A stretch of DNA of 64,000 nt from Maricaulaceae bacterium EIL42A08 (GTDB taxonomy: Bacteria > Pseudomonadota > Alphaproteobacteria > Caulobacterales > Maricaulaceae): positions 62,001 through 126,000 of the forward strand of contig JAMZNZ010000001.1 of the NCBI GenBank assembly GCA_024178355.1, in the 5' to 3' direction. The notes beneath the pieces are model-generated. The model did no database searches and was not told the origin of the DNA. It saw nothing but the letters and a program-made list of their open reading frames with translations. Of this stretch, positions 9,601 to 18,958 are shown one piece after another. The stretch's first letter is position 1. Each line of letters opens with the position of its first letter. Made by a program: the position numbers and the translations under genes.

Positions 9601-9923
9601 TCGGTGTTCTGCCGATGATTGCGGAGCGCTCCACCTCGGCTCAGTTCCTGAAGCCCATGGTGGTGTCGCTGGGCTTTGCGGTGATCTTCGCTCTGTTCCT
9701 GACCTTGCTGCTAGTTCCGGCGCTCTATGCCATCGGCGTGGATATCCGCCGCCTGATCCTGTCCATCTGGACCGGTCAGTGGCAGCCCATGATCGGGTCT
9801 ACCTATTCAGGCCACGAAAGCGGCGATGATTGTGTGGACGTGGGTCACCCTGAAGACTGGACGCCACCGCTGGACGGTGAAGACTCTCCGAAAGGAGGCC
9901 CTCGCCCGGCACCGGCCGAATAA
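6657..9923 (+). CDS. RND efflux pump, inner-membrane permease (HAE1/AcrB-like)
   Basis: Proton-driven export pump of the resistance-nodulation-division family, 1088 aa, the usual length. The first membrane helix (about 20-40) carries NSVAANLLMI; a large periplasmic porter domain follows; helix 4 holds the proton-relay pair Asp407-Asp408 in GVVVDDAIIVGENI, the same numbering as AcrB. A second pore domain and the C-terminal helices with GAAAGIVINDNLVLVDF complete it. The ATG has GGGAGAG upstream. A hydrophilic C-terminal extension (about 60 aa, rich in D, E, G and P) follows the last helix. It ends the efflux operon and is followed by a strong terminator. Substrate cannot be told from sequence: multidrug is likely, and the CusA-type metal-binding Met residues were not recognised. 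Confidence 0.95.
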   Translation: MVQRPDEQEHRGILAWWAKNSVAANLLMIIALIGGVVGFFSMQRENNPGAVFPGASINVAWPGASPQEIEEQIIVRIEEALSDLDGVDELTAAAREGSGSVWVSGEPVLDANEFVNEIKLRVDSINNLPREAFRPQVNRWQNSDQIAGFALHGEIPRRDLQRIAREIRNEIAATIPDVSLVDMMGTLSEEVSIEVSEEAMRRYGVTFTDISRAISTSSMNTSAGSVRSAVGDVRITARELADTAQDFENIIIRQTPGGGAVRVGDVATVNDGLSDFNLNATFNGEQMVIIAVRSTGNSDIIDVSNALKAYAAEKNEELPSTVRLSEWWDGADQFNSQLTVIGSSALLGLALVLGILVLFLRPIVAFWVTIGIATAFAGAFMILPMMGVTLNFLSLFAFLIVIGVVVDDAIIVGENIHARVERGEHGITAAVVGTQMVAKPVIFAVITTMMAFAPWMLLTGPTVQFTAQISLVVIAALIFSLIEALLILPAHLAHIGPQKTTGIFGPFVRFQNMLAGSLLTFARVVYAPILAFAIRQRYATFLSFIGMFVIAVALMATGRVGFSFMPQIESDLIRVNIQLAEGTPWSRTDEIRARLDEAELEVQQAYREEFPGEIDMIRSRSTLATDGSVRAWINIAPPENRPGRTPTADVAQRIRDALGPIPDAEEIRFDATINDNGPAIQFAINHPDLDVLRAASAELQDYLRQYETAYDIVDNLQSSADELQLTLRPDAQALGLTLADVTTQLRQAFYGQEVQRLPRGGEDVRVMVRYPREARNSLDAVNNIRIRTADGREVPLASVAEARFAPGINRINRRERQRTVTVSAELTDRDVAPTIRQDLEENFFPEWRERYPGISTGAIGEAEGQAEFMQEIVGLQLIMFGMMYVLLAIAFRSYFQPIAIMSAIWFAFAGAVFGHALLGIPLALFSFFGMGAAAGIVINDNLVLVDFVNRLRERGVGAFQALVDAGVQRFRPILLTTVTTFIGVLPMIAERSTSAQFLKPMVVSLGFAVIFALFLTLLLVPALYAIGVDIRRLILSIWTGQWQPMIGSTYSGHESGDDCVDVGHPEDWTPPLDGEDSPKGGPRPAPAE

Positions 9924-9938
9924 CCTCAACCTCTAATG

Positions 9939-9975
9939 CGGCGCAGGTCATGTCTTGGCCTGCGCCGTTCTTTTT
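9939..9975 (+). terminator. Rho-independent terminator of the efflux operon
   Basis: Stem CGGCGCAGG (9939-9947) pairs with CCTGCGCCG (9959-9967), followed by TTCTTTTT. Confidence 0.85.
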
Positions 9976-10100
9976 CACTGCAGGACTGCTGCCAAGCAGG
10001 CTTGCCAAATCATGGGGCCAGCGGCGACCGTCGCGGCCACAACAGTCCCGAGACACCGGACAAACCGGGTCGGGACTTTTACTGTTGATGGGGAGATCAC

Positions 10101-12191
10101 ATGAAACAGTTCTTGATGTCCTGCGCGGGTCTGGCCGCGCTGACCCTGGCGTCCTGTGCGCCGCCCGCCGACGGCCCGTCCGAAGGTGCTGACGCCGGCA
10201 CTGAAATGGCTCAGGCCGAAGCCGCCAGCGAAGCGCCACGCTACGGCACGTTCGGTATGGACGTGGCTGGCATGGATACCAGCGTTCATCCGGGCAATAA
10301 TTTCAACCACTACGCCAACGGCACCTGGCTGGCTGAAACCGAGCTGCCGGGCGACCGCTCGCGCTATGGCACCTTCTCCATTCTGGCAGAAGAAGCCGAA
10401 GAGCACGTCCAGGCGATCATTTCTGATGCCATGGCGGAGGGCGGTGAAGCGGGCTCCAATGCCCAGCTGGTCGGCGCGCTTTATTCCAGCTGGATGAATG
10501 CGGACGCGATCGAAGCGGCTGGCACAGCCGGCCTCGATCCATTCCTGGCCGAAATCGCCGCCATTGAAACCCATGACGACGCAGCCGCGCTGTTTGCCAC
10601 GGTTCATCACCAGGCCCCGTACAGCGTTGCCATCTGGGCTGACCCGGACAATCCGAACGTCAATGCCTTGCGCGTGTTCCAGAGCGGTCTGGGCATGGGC
10701 AACCGCGATTACTATCTCGGCGATTCCGAGCGCTTTGCCGAATACCGTGAAGCCTATCAGGCCTACATCGCCCAGATCCACGATCTGGCCGGCGTAGACG
10801 GTGGTGAAGCCAACGCACAAGCGATCCTGGACTTTGAGACCCAGCTGGCTGAAATCCACTGGACGCGCGAAGACAGCCGCGATGTGACCCAGACCTATAA
10901 CCCGATGAGCCCGGCGGAGCTCGATGAGCTGGCCCCGGCACTGAACATGTCCCAGGGCATGGAGGCTCTAGGCATCAATATCGAGCGCCTGATCGTGGTG
11001 CAGCCGACCGCGATCTCTGGCACTTCGGAGCTTTTTGCCAACACCGATATCGAGACCATCAAGGCGTGGATGACTTTCCACTTTATCTCCGATCACGCCA
11101 GCTGGCTGCCGGCGGCTTTTGATGAGGCAAGCTTTGACTTCTTCGGCCGCACCCTGCGCGGTCAGGCAGAGCAGCGCCCACGCGACCGTCGCGGTGTGAA
11201 CCTGGTTGGCGGAGCCCTCGGCCATGCTGTGGGTCAGATCTATGTGGATCGCCACTTCCCGCCGTCTTCAAAGGACCAGATGGACGATCTGGTGCAGCGC
11301 CTGACGGTGGCCTTCCGTGGCCGTCTGGAAAACCTGGAATGGATGGACGACGAGACGCGTGCTGAAGCGCTGACCAAGCTGTCCACCTTTGAGCCGCGCA
11401 TCGGCTATCCTGAAATCTGGGACGAATATGACGGTCTGGAGCTGGTCGAGGACGACTATTTCGGCAACCGCATCCGCATGGCCGAGTTCAGCTGGGCTGA
11501 GCAGCTGGAAGACGTCTATTCAGAAGTCGACCCGCGCGAGTGGGGCTGGCCTCCGCAGATCGTGAATGCCAGCTACAACCCGCTGCAGAACCAGATCACT
11601 TTCCCGGCCGGCATCCTGCAGGCGCCGTTCTTTGATCCGAATGCCGATCCGGCCATGAATTTCGGTGCCATTGGTGGTGTGATCGGTCACGAGATCGGCC
11701 ACGGCTTTGACGACAACGGCCGTCGCTATGACGCCGAAGGTCGCCTGCGCATGTGGTGGACCGACGAGACCAATGAGCGCTTCATGGAGCGAGCCTCCAT
11801 GCTGGGTGCCCAGTACGACACCTATTGCCCGATTGATGATCAGTGCGTCTCCGGTCGCCTGTCCATGGGCGAGAATATCGGTGACCTGGGGGGCCTGCAG
11901 ATGGCCTACACCGCATGGCGTGAATATGTGGACGAAGTCTATGGCGGCGAAGCCCCGGTGATCGATGGCTTTACCGGCGACCAGCGCTTCTTCCTCGCCT
12001 GGGCTCAGGTCTGGCGCAACCTGTACACCGACGACGCCCTGCGCGGTCAGCTGGTGCGTGGTCCGCACTCGCCGCCTCGCTATCGCATCAACGGTGTCGT
12101 GCGCAATCTCGACGCCTGGTACGACGCCTTTGGCATTACCGAAGAGCACGAGCTTTACCTGCCGCCAGAACAGCGCGTGCGCATCTGGTAA
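10101..12191 (+). CDS. M13 family zinc metallopeptidase, lipoprotein
   Basis: Neprilysin/PepO-like endopeptidase of 696 aa that would degrade oligopeptides in the periplasm or at the outer membrane. The signal sequence ends in the lipobox LASC (cysteine near residue 19). The M13 N-terminal domain is followed by the catalytic domain with zinc motif HEIGH at about residue 530 in GGVIGHEIGHGFDDNG, and the third ligand region ENIGDLGG. The C-terminus carries the family-typical VRGPHSPPRYRINGVV and ends in ...RIW. ATG at 10101 follows GGGGAG. The gene stands alone between two terminators. Confidence 0.96.
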   Translation: MKQFLMSCAGLAALTLASCAPPADGPSEGADAGTEMAQAEAASEAPRYGTFGMDVAGMDTSVHPGNNFNHYANGTWLAETELPGDRSRYGTFSILAEEAEEHVQAIISDAMAEGGEAGSNAQLVGALYSSWMNADAIEAAGTAGLDPFLAEIAAIETHDDAAALFATVHHQAPYSVAIWADPDNPNVNALRVFQSGLGMGNRDYYLGDSERFAEYREAYQAYIAQIHDLAGVDGGEANAQAILDFETQLAEIHWTREDSRDVTQTYNPMSPAELDELAPALNMSQGMEALGINIERLIVVQPTAISGTSELFANTDIETIKAWMTFHFISDHASWLPAAFDEASFDFFGRTLRGQAEQRPRDRRGVNLVGGALGHAVGQIYVDRHFPPSSKDQMDDLVQRLTVAFRGRLENLEWMDDETRAEALTKLSTFEPRIGYPEIWDEYDGLELVEDDYFGNRIRMAEFSWAEQLEDVYSEVDPREWGWPPQIVNASYNPLQNQITFPAGILQAPFFDPNADPAMNFGAIGGVIGHEIGHGFDDNGRRYDAEGRLRMWWTDETNERFMERASMLGAQYDTYCPIDDQCVSGRLSMGENIGDLGGLQMAYTAWREYVDEVYGGEAPVIDGFTGDQRFFLAWAQVWRNLYTDDALRGQLVRGPHSPPRYRINGVVRNLDAWYDAFGITEEHELYLPPEQRVRIW

Positions 12192-12219
12192 GCAAAGTCG
12201 AGTTTGACTGACTGGCAAG

Positions 12220-12252
12220 GCCCCGGGCGTCTATCGCCCGGGGCTTTTCTTT
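12220..12252 (+). terminator. Terminator of the M13 peptidase gene
   Basis: Stem GCCCCGGGCG / CGCCCGGGGC with loop TCTAT, followed by TTTTCTTT. Confidence 0.9.
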
Positions 12253-12411
12253 GCGCGTGTTAGCTAACCAACACGTGGAGATCGCCTGAATGAAGGTTCA
12301 CTTGCACCTGCCGTGAAACCGATTGAGTTTCAGGCCGCATCATTAAGACAGAGCCAGGGTGTGCCAGGGGAGCGGCATGCCGCAAGCAAACTGAAGACAA
12401 GGATCATCGCC

Positions 12412-14109
12412 ATGCCTAAATCCATCTCCCGTCCCCTGCTGACCGGGCTTTCAGCCCTCACCCTTTCATCGGTCGCACTAACTGGCGCTTTTGCCCAGAC
12501 CCCGGACTGGGCCGATGACGCCGACGCCCTGCTCGACACCCACTGGAATGAGGCAACCTCGAGTGTTTCGGTTATCGTGACGCGCAATGGCGAGGTCGTT
12601 TACGCACGTGCAGCCGGCATGGCCGATCTTGATGCTGGCAGACCTGCTGACACCGATACGGTTTACCGCCTCGCCTCCATCACCAAGCAGTTCGCATCCG
12701 CGATCATCCTGCAGCTGGTGGACGAAGGTCAGGTCGCGCTCGACGCCCCCCTCTCAGCCTATCTGCCGGACTATCCAGAGCCTGGTGCCAGCGCGACGGT
12801 GCGCCAGCTCCTGAACCACACCTCTGGCATTCGCTCCTACACCAATCTGCCAAGCTTTACAGAGAATGCAGGGGCGACGGCAGACAGCGGGCTGACGACC
12901 TCTGAACTGATCGCGATCTTTGACGATGAGCCGCTTGAGTTCGAGCCGGGTGACAGCTGGAACTACAACAATTCCGGCTATGTGCTGCTGGGTGCCATTA
13001 TCGAGGCCGTAACGGGACAGAACTGGTACGAAGCGGTTGAGGAGCGCATCAGCGAGCCACTGGGGCTTGAAACCCTGCGCTATGGCGGATTTGAAGATCA
13101 GATGCCGACCATGGCGTCTGGCTATTCAACCGATGAAAACGGCGACATTGGACCGGCTCGTCGCATTCATATGAGCCTGCCTCATGCGGCCGGTGCCCTG
13201 ATTTCTGATGCCGAGGACCTGGCTGAGTGGGCTGAGGCGCTGCACAGCGGCGAGGTCGTCTCGCACGCGCTGTATTCCGAGATGATCGCGCCAACAATGC
13301 TGCCAGATGGAACCGAAGTCCCTTACGGCTACGGGCTGACCCCCGGCGACGTGCGTGGGCGTCCGACCATCGGACATAGCGGCGGTATTTTCGGCTTCTC
13401 AACCGAAAGCCTTTACCTGCCGGGTGAAGACCTGTTCGTCGCGGTTCTGGCGAACTCCGATCAAGGTCCGCTGTCCTCTGGCCTCGTCGCGCGCCGCCTG
13501 GTCAGCTACGCCATCCGCGATCCCTACCCCAGCTTTAGCCCGGTTGAGGTTGATCTGACCGAGCTTGAGCCGCTTTACGGCGTCTATGCGATTGAGGGCA
13601 CGGAAGATTCCCGTCAATTCTTTGCCCGTGACGGCCAGCTTTACACGCTGCGCTCCGGTGGCAGCGCCAGCGAAGTCTACCCCGTGGGCGATAATCGCTT
13701 TTACTACGGCCCGGACAGCCTGACCTGGTTTGAGATAGTAGAATCTGAAGACGGCACGCCCGTCATGAATATGCACCAGCAAGGCGCGAGCGAGGCGGAA
13801 CCGGCTCTGTGGTCGGGGCCAATCCCGGAAGGTCCGGCGACAATCGACCTGCCTGCAGATACGCTGGCGAGCTATGTGGGCAGCTATGCGCTCGGCGGCG
13901 CATCGCTTGACATCCGGATGGTCGATACCGGCGCGCTTGAAGCCCAGCTCACAGGCCAGCCTGCAATTGCCATCGCGCCCATCAGTGAGACCGAGTTTCT
14001 GGTCACAGGCGTTGATGCCCGCCTTGTCTTCACCGCAGGTCAACCGGCCCCGTCGGTGACCCTGTATCAGGGCGGTCAGGAAATCGTGGCGGAGCGGACC
14101 GCGGATTAA
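12412..14109 (+). CDS. Serine hydrolase of the beta-lactamase/esterase (class C-like) family, exported
   Basis: 565 aa from the ATG at 12412, which has AAGGA eight bases upstream and starts a clear Sec signal peptide (basic start, hydrophobic core, cleavage near AFAQ). Upstream in-frame starts from 12313 lack this. The catalytic Ser-x-x-Lys is LASITKQF (Ser89, Lys92), the second motif is YNNSGY, and the third box reads GHSGG instead of KTG, as in class C-like esterases and D-aminopeptidases. A C-terminal domain (about residues 380-565) resembles the lipocalin-like extensions of such enzymes. Probable role is hydrolysis of peptides, esters or peptidoglycan fragments; true beta-lactamase activity is not implied. 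Confidence 0.9.
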   Translation: MPKSISRPLLTGLSALTLSSVALTGAFAQTPDWADDADALLDTHWNEATSSVSVIVTRNGEVVYARAAGMADLDAGRPADTDTVYRLASITKQFASAIILQLVDEGQVALDAPLSAYLPDYPEPGASATVRQLLNHTSGIRSYTNLPSFTENAGATADSGLTTSELIAIFDDEPLEFEPGDSWNYNNSGYVLLGAIIEAVTGQNWYEAVEERISEPLGLETLRYGGFEDQMPTMASGYSTDENGDIGPARRIHMSLPHAAGALISDAEDLAEWAEALHSGEVVSHALYSEMIAPTMLPDGTEVPYGYGLTPGDVRGRPTIGHSGGIFGFSTESLYLPGEDLFVAVLANSDQGPLSSGLVARRLVSYAIRDPYPSFSPVEVDLTELEPLYGVYAIEGTEDSRQFFARDGQLYTLRSGGSASEVYPVGDNRFYYGPDSLTWFEIVESEDGTPVMNMHQQGASEAEPALWSGPIPEGPATIDLPADTLASYVGSYALGGASLDIRMVDTGALEAQLTGQPAIAIAPISETEFLVTGVDARLVFTAGQPAPSVTLYQGGQEIVAERTAD

Positions 14110-14143
14110 CCGTCCAGCCTCGATATTTCCGCGGACATTACAG

Positions 14144-14171
14144 CCCCGGGCGCTCAGCGCTCGGGGTTTTT
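14144..14171 (+). terminator. Terminator of the serine hydrolase gene
   Basis: Stem CCCCGGGCGC / GCGCTCGGGG (one G-U pair), loop TCA, then TTTTT. It touches the stop codon of the convergent phosphoesterase gene. Confidence 0.85.
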
Positions 14172-14958
14172 ACCGACTGAACAGTCCCTCAAGCGGCCGG
14201 GTTTCTGCGCACTCGAACACGCCGCGCTCGTCGGCGGCCATGACCAATAGCGCCCCATGGTCCCCGTCCCGCTCAATCACGTTAAAACTTGCAGGCTCGC
14301 CCCGGGTGCGGCGCGATAGCGCCGTACCAGCCCCCACAAACCAGCAAGTCGAGCCATCGTCATTAGTCAGGGGCTCGGCGAAAACCTGATGCAGGTGGCC
14401 GCTCAGATAAAGATCGACACCGGCATCCACCAGAAGATCGGCCGCCCTGGCCCCTCCGGTAGTCCTGGCCCGGCCCCGCAAGCCGCCTGGCGCCACAATG
14501 GGATGGTGCCCGGCAACAAGGCGAAGCCCGTCATGCCCTGCGACCGACTGGGCCACTTTAAGCGCATCCTTTAGCCGGACCTTGCCCAGCGACCAGTCGA
14601 GCCGGGACTGCGCCCCACGGGCTGTATCCAGCATGATCGCGTGAACACGCGCATCCTTATGCTGGGTGGGTAGATGCCCGCCAAGTGCCCGGCGATAACG
14701 CGCCCACGGAGTGGCAATGCGCGCGGCAATGTTCAGATAGGGCGTATCGTGATTGCCCGGCGCACCCACAAGCGGCGCCTTGAGGCGTTCAAAAAAGCGC
14801 GCGGCGGCATCAAATTCCCGGCGGCGTCCAAACTGGGTCAGATCACCTGTGACCACGATCAGGTCCGGTGAAACCTGGTCCAGGCTATCGGCCAGCGCGT
14901 CGACCAGTTCGGGCTCTTCTGCGCCGAAGTGAAGATCAGAGATCTGGGTTAGCTTCAT
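14170..14958 (-). CDS. Calcineurin-like metallophosphoesterase (CpdA-like)
   Basis: 262 aa two-metal phosphoesterase. The metal ligands of the family are visible in order: DLHFG (residues 8-12), GDLTQFG, GNHDTPY, AGHHP and GHLHQ. The spacing resembles 3',5'-cyclic-nucleotide phosphodiesterase CpdA and related class III enzymes. Its start overlaps the stop of the upstream lipid kinase by 4 nt (ATGA), so the pair is probably co-translated; that pairing hints at a lipid-linked or membrane-associated substrate, but cAMP cannot be excluded. Confidence 0.9.
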   Translation of the reverse strand: MKLTQISDLHFGAEEPELVDALADSLDQVSPDLIVVTGDLTQFGRRREFDAAARFFERLKAPLVGAPGNHDTPYLNIAARIATPWARYRRALGGHLPTQHKDARVHAIMLDTARGAQSRLDWSLGKVRLKDALKVAQSVAGHDGLRLVAGHHPIVAPGGLRGRARTTGGARAADLLVDAGVDLYLSGHLHQVFAEPLTNDDGSTCWFVGAGTALSRRTRGEPASFNVIERDGDHGALLVMAADERGVFECAETRPLEGLFSR

Positions 14959-15833
14959 GACGAAACCGGAGCGGCAAACCGCCCCCCTTCTTCAACATAG
15001 GACAGTGTCACCGGCCCCCTGGCGCGCACGAGCTCTCCGTCAAGCAGAAGGCGTATCCATTTTGGCCCCTCAAGGCGGGCAGGGTCGCTCGACGTTTCTG
15101 AGATGCCATCAAGCGCGGGGCCAACCGAAAGAAGCGACGCCGATTGCAGCGCCAGGCCTGCCAAATCCCCCTCGCCAACCAGACGGTGTTCGAGGCCGTG
15201 CTGAATATCCGCGTCGCCGCGCATAGCCTTGAGCCCGCCTGGAATGGTGATGATCGCGCTGCGCCGGGTGAGCCGGGTCTCTGCGCCATTGACGCAGAGC
15301 CTCAGGCGCGGCTGGGTCATCTGGCGCAAGCCCTGCCACATGCGACCTGCAGCCAAACCCGGCTGGCGACCCTTTCGGTTCGGGCGCAGAGCCTCACGGG
15401 CCTGACCAAAGCGAACGGGTGCACCGGCCATCATCGCGACAAAGAAATAGCGCCCTGCGACCTCACCAGCTGGTAGCGTCAGGGGTTGATAACCCTCAAA
15501 CTCTGACAAAATGGTCTGAACGCTTCGATCCCCATACAGGCGGCGCGGCAACAGGTTCGCCGTTCCGAGCGGAAGCGGGATCATCGCCGCGGTGACACTC
15601 GCCTCGCGGGCCTGCTGCAAAACACTCACAGCGGTTCCGTCCCCGCCGGCAATCGCCACGAAGTCGCACCCGCTGGTCAGCGCGCCTTTAACAGCACTCT
15701 GAAAACCCTCTGCAACATCAAAGACATCCAAGCGGCGTTGGCCGCCCTGTTTTGCAGCTTCAATCACCGCATCGGCATCCACGGACCGCATCTGTCCGGC
15801 ATCCCGGTTTATGATCAATGCCAGCTTGGCCAT
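14955..15833 (-). CDS. Diacylglycerol kinase-family lipid kinase
   Basis: 292 aa. The N-terminal catalytic domain has the nucleotide-binding motif AGGDGTAVSVLQQ and the following LPLGTANLLPRRLYG, both diagnostic of the DAGK catalytic family (DgkB, YegS, sphingosine kinases). The C-terminal half is the beta-sandwich typical of the family. It would phosphorylate a membrane lipid such as diacylglycerol or a related alcohol. First gene of a two-gene unit with the phosphoesterase. No E. coli DgkA-type membrane helices are present. Confidence 0.9.
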   Translation of the reverse strand: MAKLALIINRDAGQMRSVDADAVIEAAKQGGQRRLDVFDVAEGFQSAVKGALTSGCDFVAIAGGDGTAVSVLQQAREASVTAAMIPLPLGTANLLPRRLYGDRSVQTILSEFEGYQPLTLPAGEVAGRYFFVAMMAGAPVRFGQAREALRPNRKGRQPGLAAGRMWQGLRQMTQPRLRLCVNGAETRLTRRSAIITIPGGLKAMRGDADIQHGLEHRLVGEGDLAGLALQSASLLSVGPALDGISETSSDPARLEGPKWIRLLLDGELVRARGPVTLSYVEEGGRFAAPVSS

Positions 15834-15965
15834 GGCTTTAGACCTAGTCAGGTCCGCGACGAATGTAAGCCCTGGCCGCTAATTATCGTGTCTGGGCATT
15901 GAACCGTCACACCATCGGTTTAAACCTCTGCGCAGACTGATGACCTTGCCTTAAAGGATTTTGCC

Positions 15966-17519
15966 ATGGCCCGCCGCTTCCTAACCGCCCTGACTGCAAG
16001 TGTGGCCAGCATTGCGCTGTCCGGTTGCCTGATCGTTGATGTTGAAACGCGCGAGCGCGCACCGGCTACGGCGGCGAGTCCGGCTGCTTCGACCTATACG
16101 CCGGGCAGCTTTGACGGCGCCGGTGCCGACTGGCGCATGCTGGCAGAAAGCGAGCTTGCCGATCGGCTGAATCGCCCACGCCGTGAGGGCCGGGCGCGCA
16201 ACGTCATCCTGTTCGTCGCTGACGGCATGAATGTCTCCACCATCACCGCAGCGCGCATCCTTGATGGCCAGAACCAGGGCAATCCGGGGGAGGAAAACTA
16301 CCTTCCGTTCGAGACCTGGGGGCATTCAGCGCTGATCAAAACCTATAATGAAAACGCTCAGGTTCCCGACAGTGCCGGAACCGCTACCGCGCTCCACACC
16401 GGCGTGAAAACCGATATTGGCGCGATCTCCACCTATGCCGGTCAGGGCGTGGCGGCCTGTGCTGAAGGTGCTGAGCTGCCAGCCACCACGCTGGAGCGTG
16501 CCCATGCGCGCGGAATGTCCACCGGGCTGGTGACCACCACCCGCCTGACCCACGCGACGCCTGCCTCTGCCTATGCCCACCTACCCAGCCGGGACTGGGA
16601 GAGCGATACCGCCCTGCCGCCCCATGCGGTTGAAGCAGGCTGCCGCGATCTGGCTGAACAGCTGATCGATACCTGGTTTGTCGAAGGTGGCCCGGTTGAT
16701 GTGGCGCTTGGCGGTGGCCGCGGAGCGTTTGTGGGCGAAGACCGGGGCGGTCAGCGCCAGGACGGACGCGATCTGGCTGAAGAATGGGACATCCTCGGCG
16801 GCTCCTATGTGGAGAATGCAGCTGAGTTCCGCGCGCTCGATCCCAATGGGGAGGAGCCGGTGCTCGGTCTCTTCTCACGCTCGCACATGTCCTACACGCT
16901 CGATCGTGATGACGCTGAAGAGCCCTCGCTCGCCGAGATGACCGAGTTTGCCATTGACCGCCTGTCGCAAAACGAAGAGGGCTACTACCTGCTGGTCGAA
17001 GCAGGCCGTGTCGACCACGCCCACCACGGCACCAATGCCGCTCGCGCCCTGACCGATGCGATCGCCTTTGCCGAAGCCGTTGCTCGCGCTGACGCGATGA
17101 CCGACGCGGATGAGACCCTGATCATCGTGACAGCCGACCACGGCCACGTGTTCAACATTGCCGGCTATCCGCGTCGCGGGAACCCGATCCTGGGCCTCGT
17201 CCATCCGCCAGCACCCGATGGCAGCGATGATCCGACCCCGCCATCACCGGCACAGGACGGCCGCCCCTACACCACGCTTGGCTACTACACCGGCGGCGTG
17301 CAGCGCGGCGATGAAACCCTGACGCAGGAGCAGGTCCTGGACCCGAATTATCGCCAGCAGTCGGCGGTTCCCATGGGGTCTGAGACGCACTCAGGTGAAG
17401 ATGTGGCAGCGTTTGCCCGTGGCCCGTGGGCTCATCTGGTCGATGGCACCATGGAGCAGCACACCCTCAACCGTATCATCACCTGGGCCTATGGCTGGGA
17501 CGCGGAGGACGAGGAGTAA
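15966..17519 (+). CDS. Alkaline phosphatase (PhoA family), lipoprotein
   Basis: 517 aa periplasmic or outer-membrane-anchored phosphomonoesterase. The signal ends in lipobox LSGC. Metal and catalytic motifs of the E. coli PhoA family are in order: VADGMNVSTITAARI, nucleophile Ser136 in PDSAGTATALHTG, VEAGRVDHAHHGTNAARAL, IVTADHGH and, near the C-terminus, GSETHSGEDVAAFARGP. ATG at 15966 follows AAAGGA. No canonical 11-bp-period Pho box is visible in the 130 bp upstream, so control by PhoB is not supported by sequence although the enzyme fits phosphate scavenging. Confidence 0.95.
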   Translation: MARRFLTALTASVASIALSGCLIVDVETRERAPATAASPAASTYTPGSFDGAGADWRMLAESELADRLNRPRREGRARNVILFVADGMNVSTITAARILDGQNQGNPGEENYLPFETWGHSALIKTYNENAQVPDSAGTATALHTGVKTDIGAISTYAGQGVAACAEGAELPATTLERAHARGMSTGLVTTTRLTHATPASAYAHLPSRDWESDTALPPHAVEAGCRDLAEQLIDTWFVEGGPVDVALGGGRGAFVGEDRGGQRQDGRDLAEEWDILGGSYVENAAEFRALDPNGEEPVLGLFSRSHMSYTLDRDDAEEPSLAEMTEFAIDRLSQNEEGYYLLVEAGRVDHAHHGTNAARALTDAIAFAEAVARADAMTDADETLIIVTADHGHVFNIAGYPRRGNPILGLVHPPAPDGSDDPTPPSPAQDGRPYTTLGYYTGGVQRGDETLTQEQVLDPNYRQQSAVPMGSETHSGEDVAAFARGPWAHLVDGTMEQHTLNRIITWAYGWDAEDEE

Positions 17520-17565
17520 CGCTCCATCCTCGCTCTGATGGGGAGCAGCCCTGTCCTCGCAAGCA

Positions 17566-17597
17566 AAAGCCCCGGCCGTTTGGCCGGGGCTTTCTTT
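17566..17597 (+). terminator. Terminator of the alkaline phosphatase gene
   Basis: Perfect 12-bp stem AAAGCCCCGGCC / GGCCGGGGCTTT with loop GTTT, followed by CTTTAA. Confidence 0.9.
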
Positions 17598-17608
17598 AAG
17601 TTCCAGTT

Positions 17609-17703
17609 GTCATGGCCCGGTTTATCCGGGCAACCCATGCCGGGTGGTCTTGATCAGGTTGAAGCGTTTCAGAATGGGTCCCCCGGACAAGCCGGGGGAT
17701 GAC
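17609..17703 (+). repeat. GTCAT...ATGAC intergenic palindromic repeat
   Basis: Starts GTCATGGCCCGG and ends CCGGGGGATGAC, with an internal hairpin of GTCCCCCGG and CCGGGGG. Same general form as the elements at 33995, 42913, 47001 and 61544. Confidence 0.55.
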
Positions 17704-17717
17704 AAGACTCGGTCCGC

Positions 17718-18920
17718 TTAAAGCACCTCAAACAGACCCGCTGCGCCCATGCCGCCGCCGACACACATGGTGCAGACAACGTATTTGGCACCGCGGCGCT
17801 TACCTTCGATGAGGGCGTGGCCCACCATGCGGGCACCGGACATGCCATATGGGTGACCGACCGAGATCGCGCCACCATTGACGTTGAGATTCTCGTTCGG
17901 GATGCCCAGCTTGTCGCGGCAATAGAGCACCTGCACGGCGAAGGCCTCGTTGAGTTCCCACAGGCCGATATCGTCCATGGTCAGGCCATTGGCTTTTAGA
18001 AGCTTCGGTACAGCGTGGATCGGACCAATGCCCATCTCATCAGGATCAAGACCAGCCACGGCGATGCCGCGATAGGCTCCCAGCGGTTCCAGTCCGCGCT
18101 TTTCAGCCTCCTTGCCTTCCATCAGAACCGAGGCCGACGCACCATCAGAAAGCTGAGAAGCGTTGCCGGCGGTAATGAATTTGCCCTGCTTGACGGTCAT
18201 GCCATTGGCAAAGACCGGGTTGAGAGCTTCAAGATTCTCAAGCGTGGTAGAGGGGCGATTGCCCTCATCCTTGTCCAGCGTGACGTCCTGTTTGGAGATT
18301 TCGCCCGTGGCCTTGTCCTTGACCAGCATGGTGCTCGGCATCGGCACGATCTCATCGTCAAACTTGCCCGCAGCCTGGGCCGCCGCGGTGCGCTGCTGGG
18401 ATTGCAGGGCATATTCGTCCTGTGCCTCGCGGCTGACGCCGTAGCGCTCGGCCACGATCTCAGCGGTCTCCAGCATGGACATGTAAAGGTCCGGGCGATG
18501 CTCGTTAATCCACGGGTCAAAGGCCTTGTGGATATTCATGTGCTCGTTTTGAACGAGCGAAATGGACTCAAGTCCGCCGCCGACCGTGACCGACATGCCG
18601 TCGGAGATGATCTGCTTGGCCGCAGTCGCAATGGCCATCATGCCCGAGGCACACTGGCGGTCGATGCTCATTCCGGACACAGACGTGGGCAGCCCGGCGC
18701 GAATGGCGGCCTGGCGGCCCACATTCTGGAAGGTTGAGCCCTGCTGCATGGCTGCGCCGATGACGACGTCATCAATCTCGGCCGGGTCGATCTTGGCCCG
18801 CTGGACCGCATGCTCGATGGCATGACCACCCAGCGCCTGGGCCTGGGTATCGTTGAACGCTCCGCGATAGGCCTTGCCAATCGGGGTCCGCGCGGTAGAG
18901 ACGATCAGTGCTTCACGCAT
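17718..18920 (-). CDS. Thiolase (acetyl-CoA C-acyltransferase)
   Basis: 400 aa thiolase catalysing CoA-dependent cleavage or formation of 3-ketoacyl-CoA. The nucleophile Cys90 is in [11 protein letters not shown], the catalytic His in [16 protein letters not shown], and the second Cys in [16 protein letters not shown] at the C-terminus. The length matches FadA/PhaA-type enzymes. It lies 38 bp downstream of an SDR gene that resembles the hydroxyacyl-CoA dehydrogenase part of multifunctional enzyme 2, so the pair probably performs the last two steps of a beta-oxidation-like route. Whether the substrate is fatty acyl, sterol-side-chain or other CoA esters is not visible. Confidence 0.93.
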   Translation of the reverse strand: MREALIVSTARTPIGKAYRGAFNDTQAQALGGHAIEHAVQRAKIDPAEIDDVVIGAAMQQGSTFQNVGRQAAIRAGLPTSVSGMSIDRQCASGMMAIATAAKQIISDGMSVTVGGGLESISLVQNEHMNIHKAFDPWINEHRPDLYMSMLETAEIVAERYGVSREAQDEYALQSQQRTAAAQAAGKFDDEIVPMPSTMLVKDKATGEISKQDVTLDKDEGNRPSTTLENLEALNPVFANGMTVKQGKFITAGNASQLSDGASASVLMEGKEAEKRGLEPLGAYRGIAVAGLDPDEMGIGPIHAVPKLLKANGLTMDDIGLWELNEAFAVQVLYCRDKLGIPNENLNVNGGAISVGHPYGMSGARMVGHALIEGKRRGAKYVVCTMCVGGGMGAAGLFEVL

Positions 18921-18958
18921 GGGAAGCTCCTTTTGAAACTGAAGGGGTCTTGTGAAGG

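Noticed and set aside
15834-15965. Pho box upstream of the PhoA-type phosphatase
   Set aside because: Only a loose CCGTCACACC is seen; no second heptamer at 11 bp.
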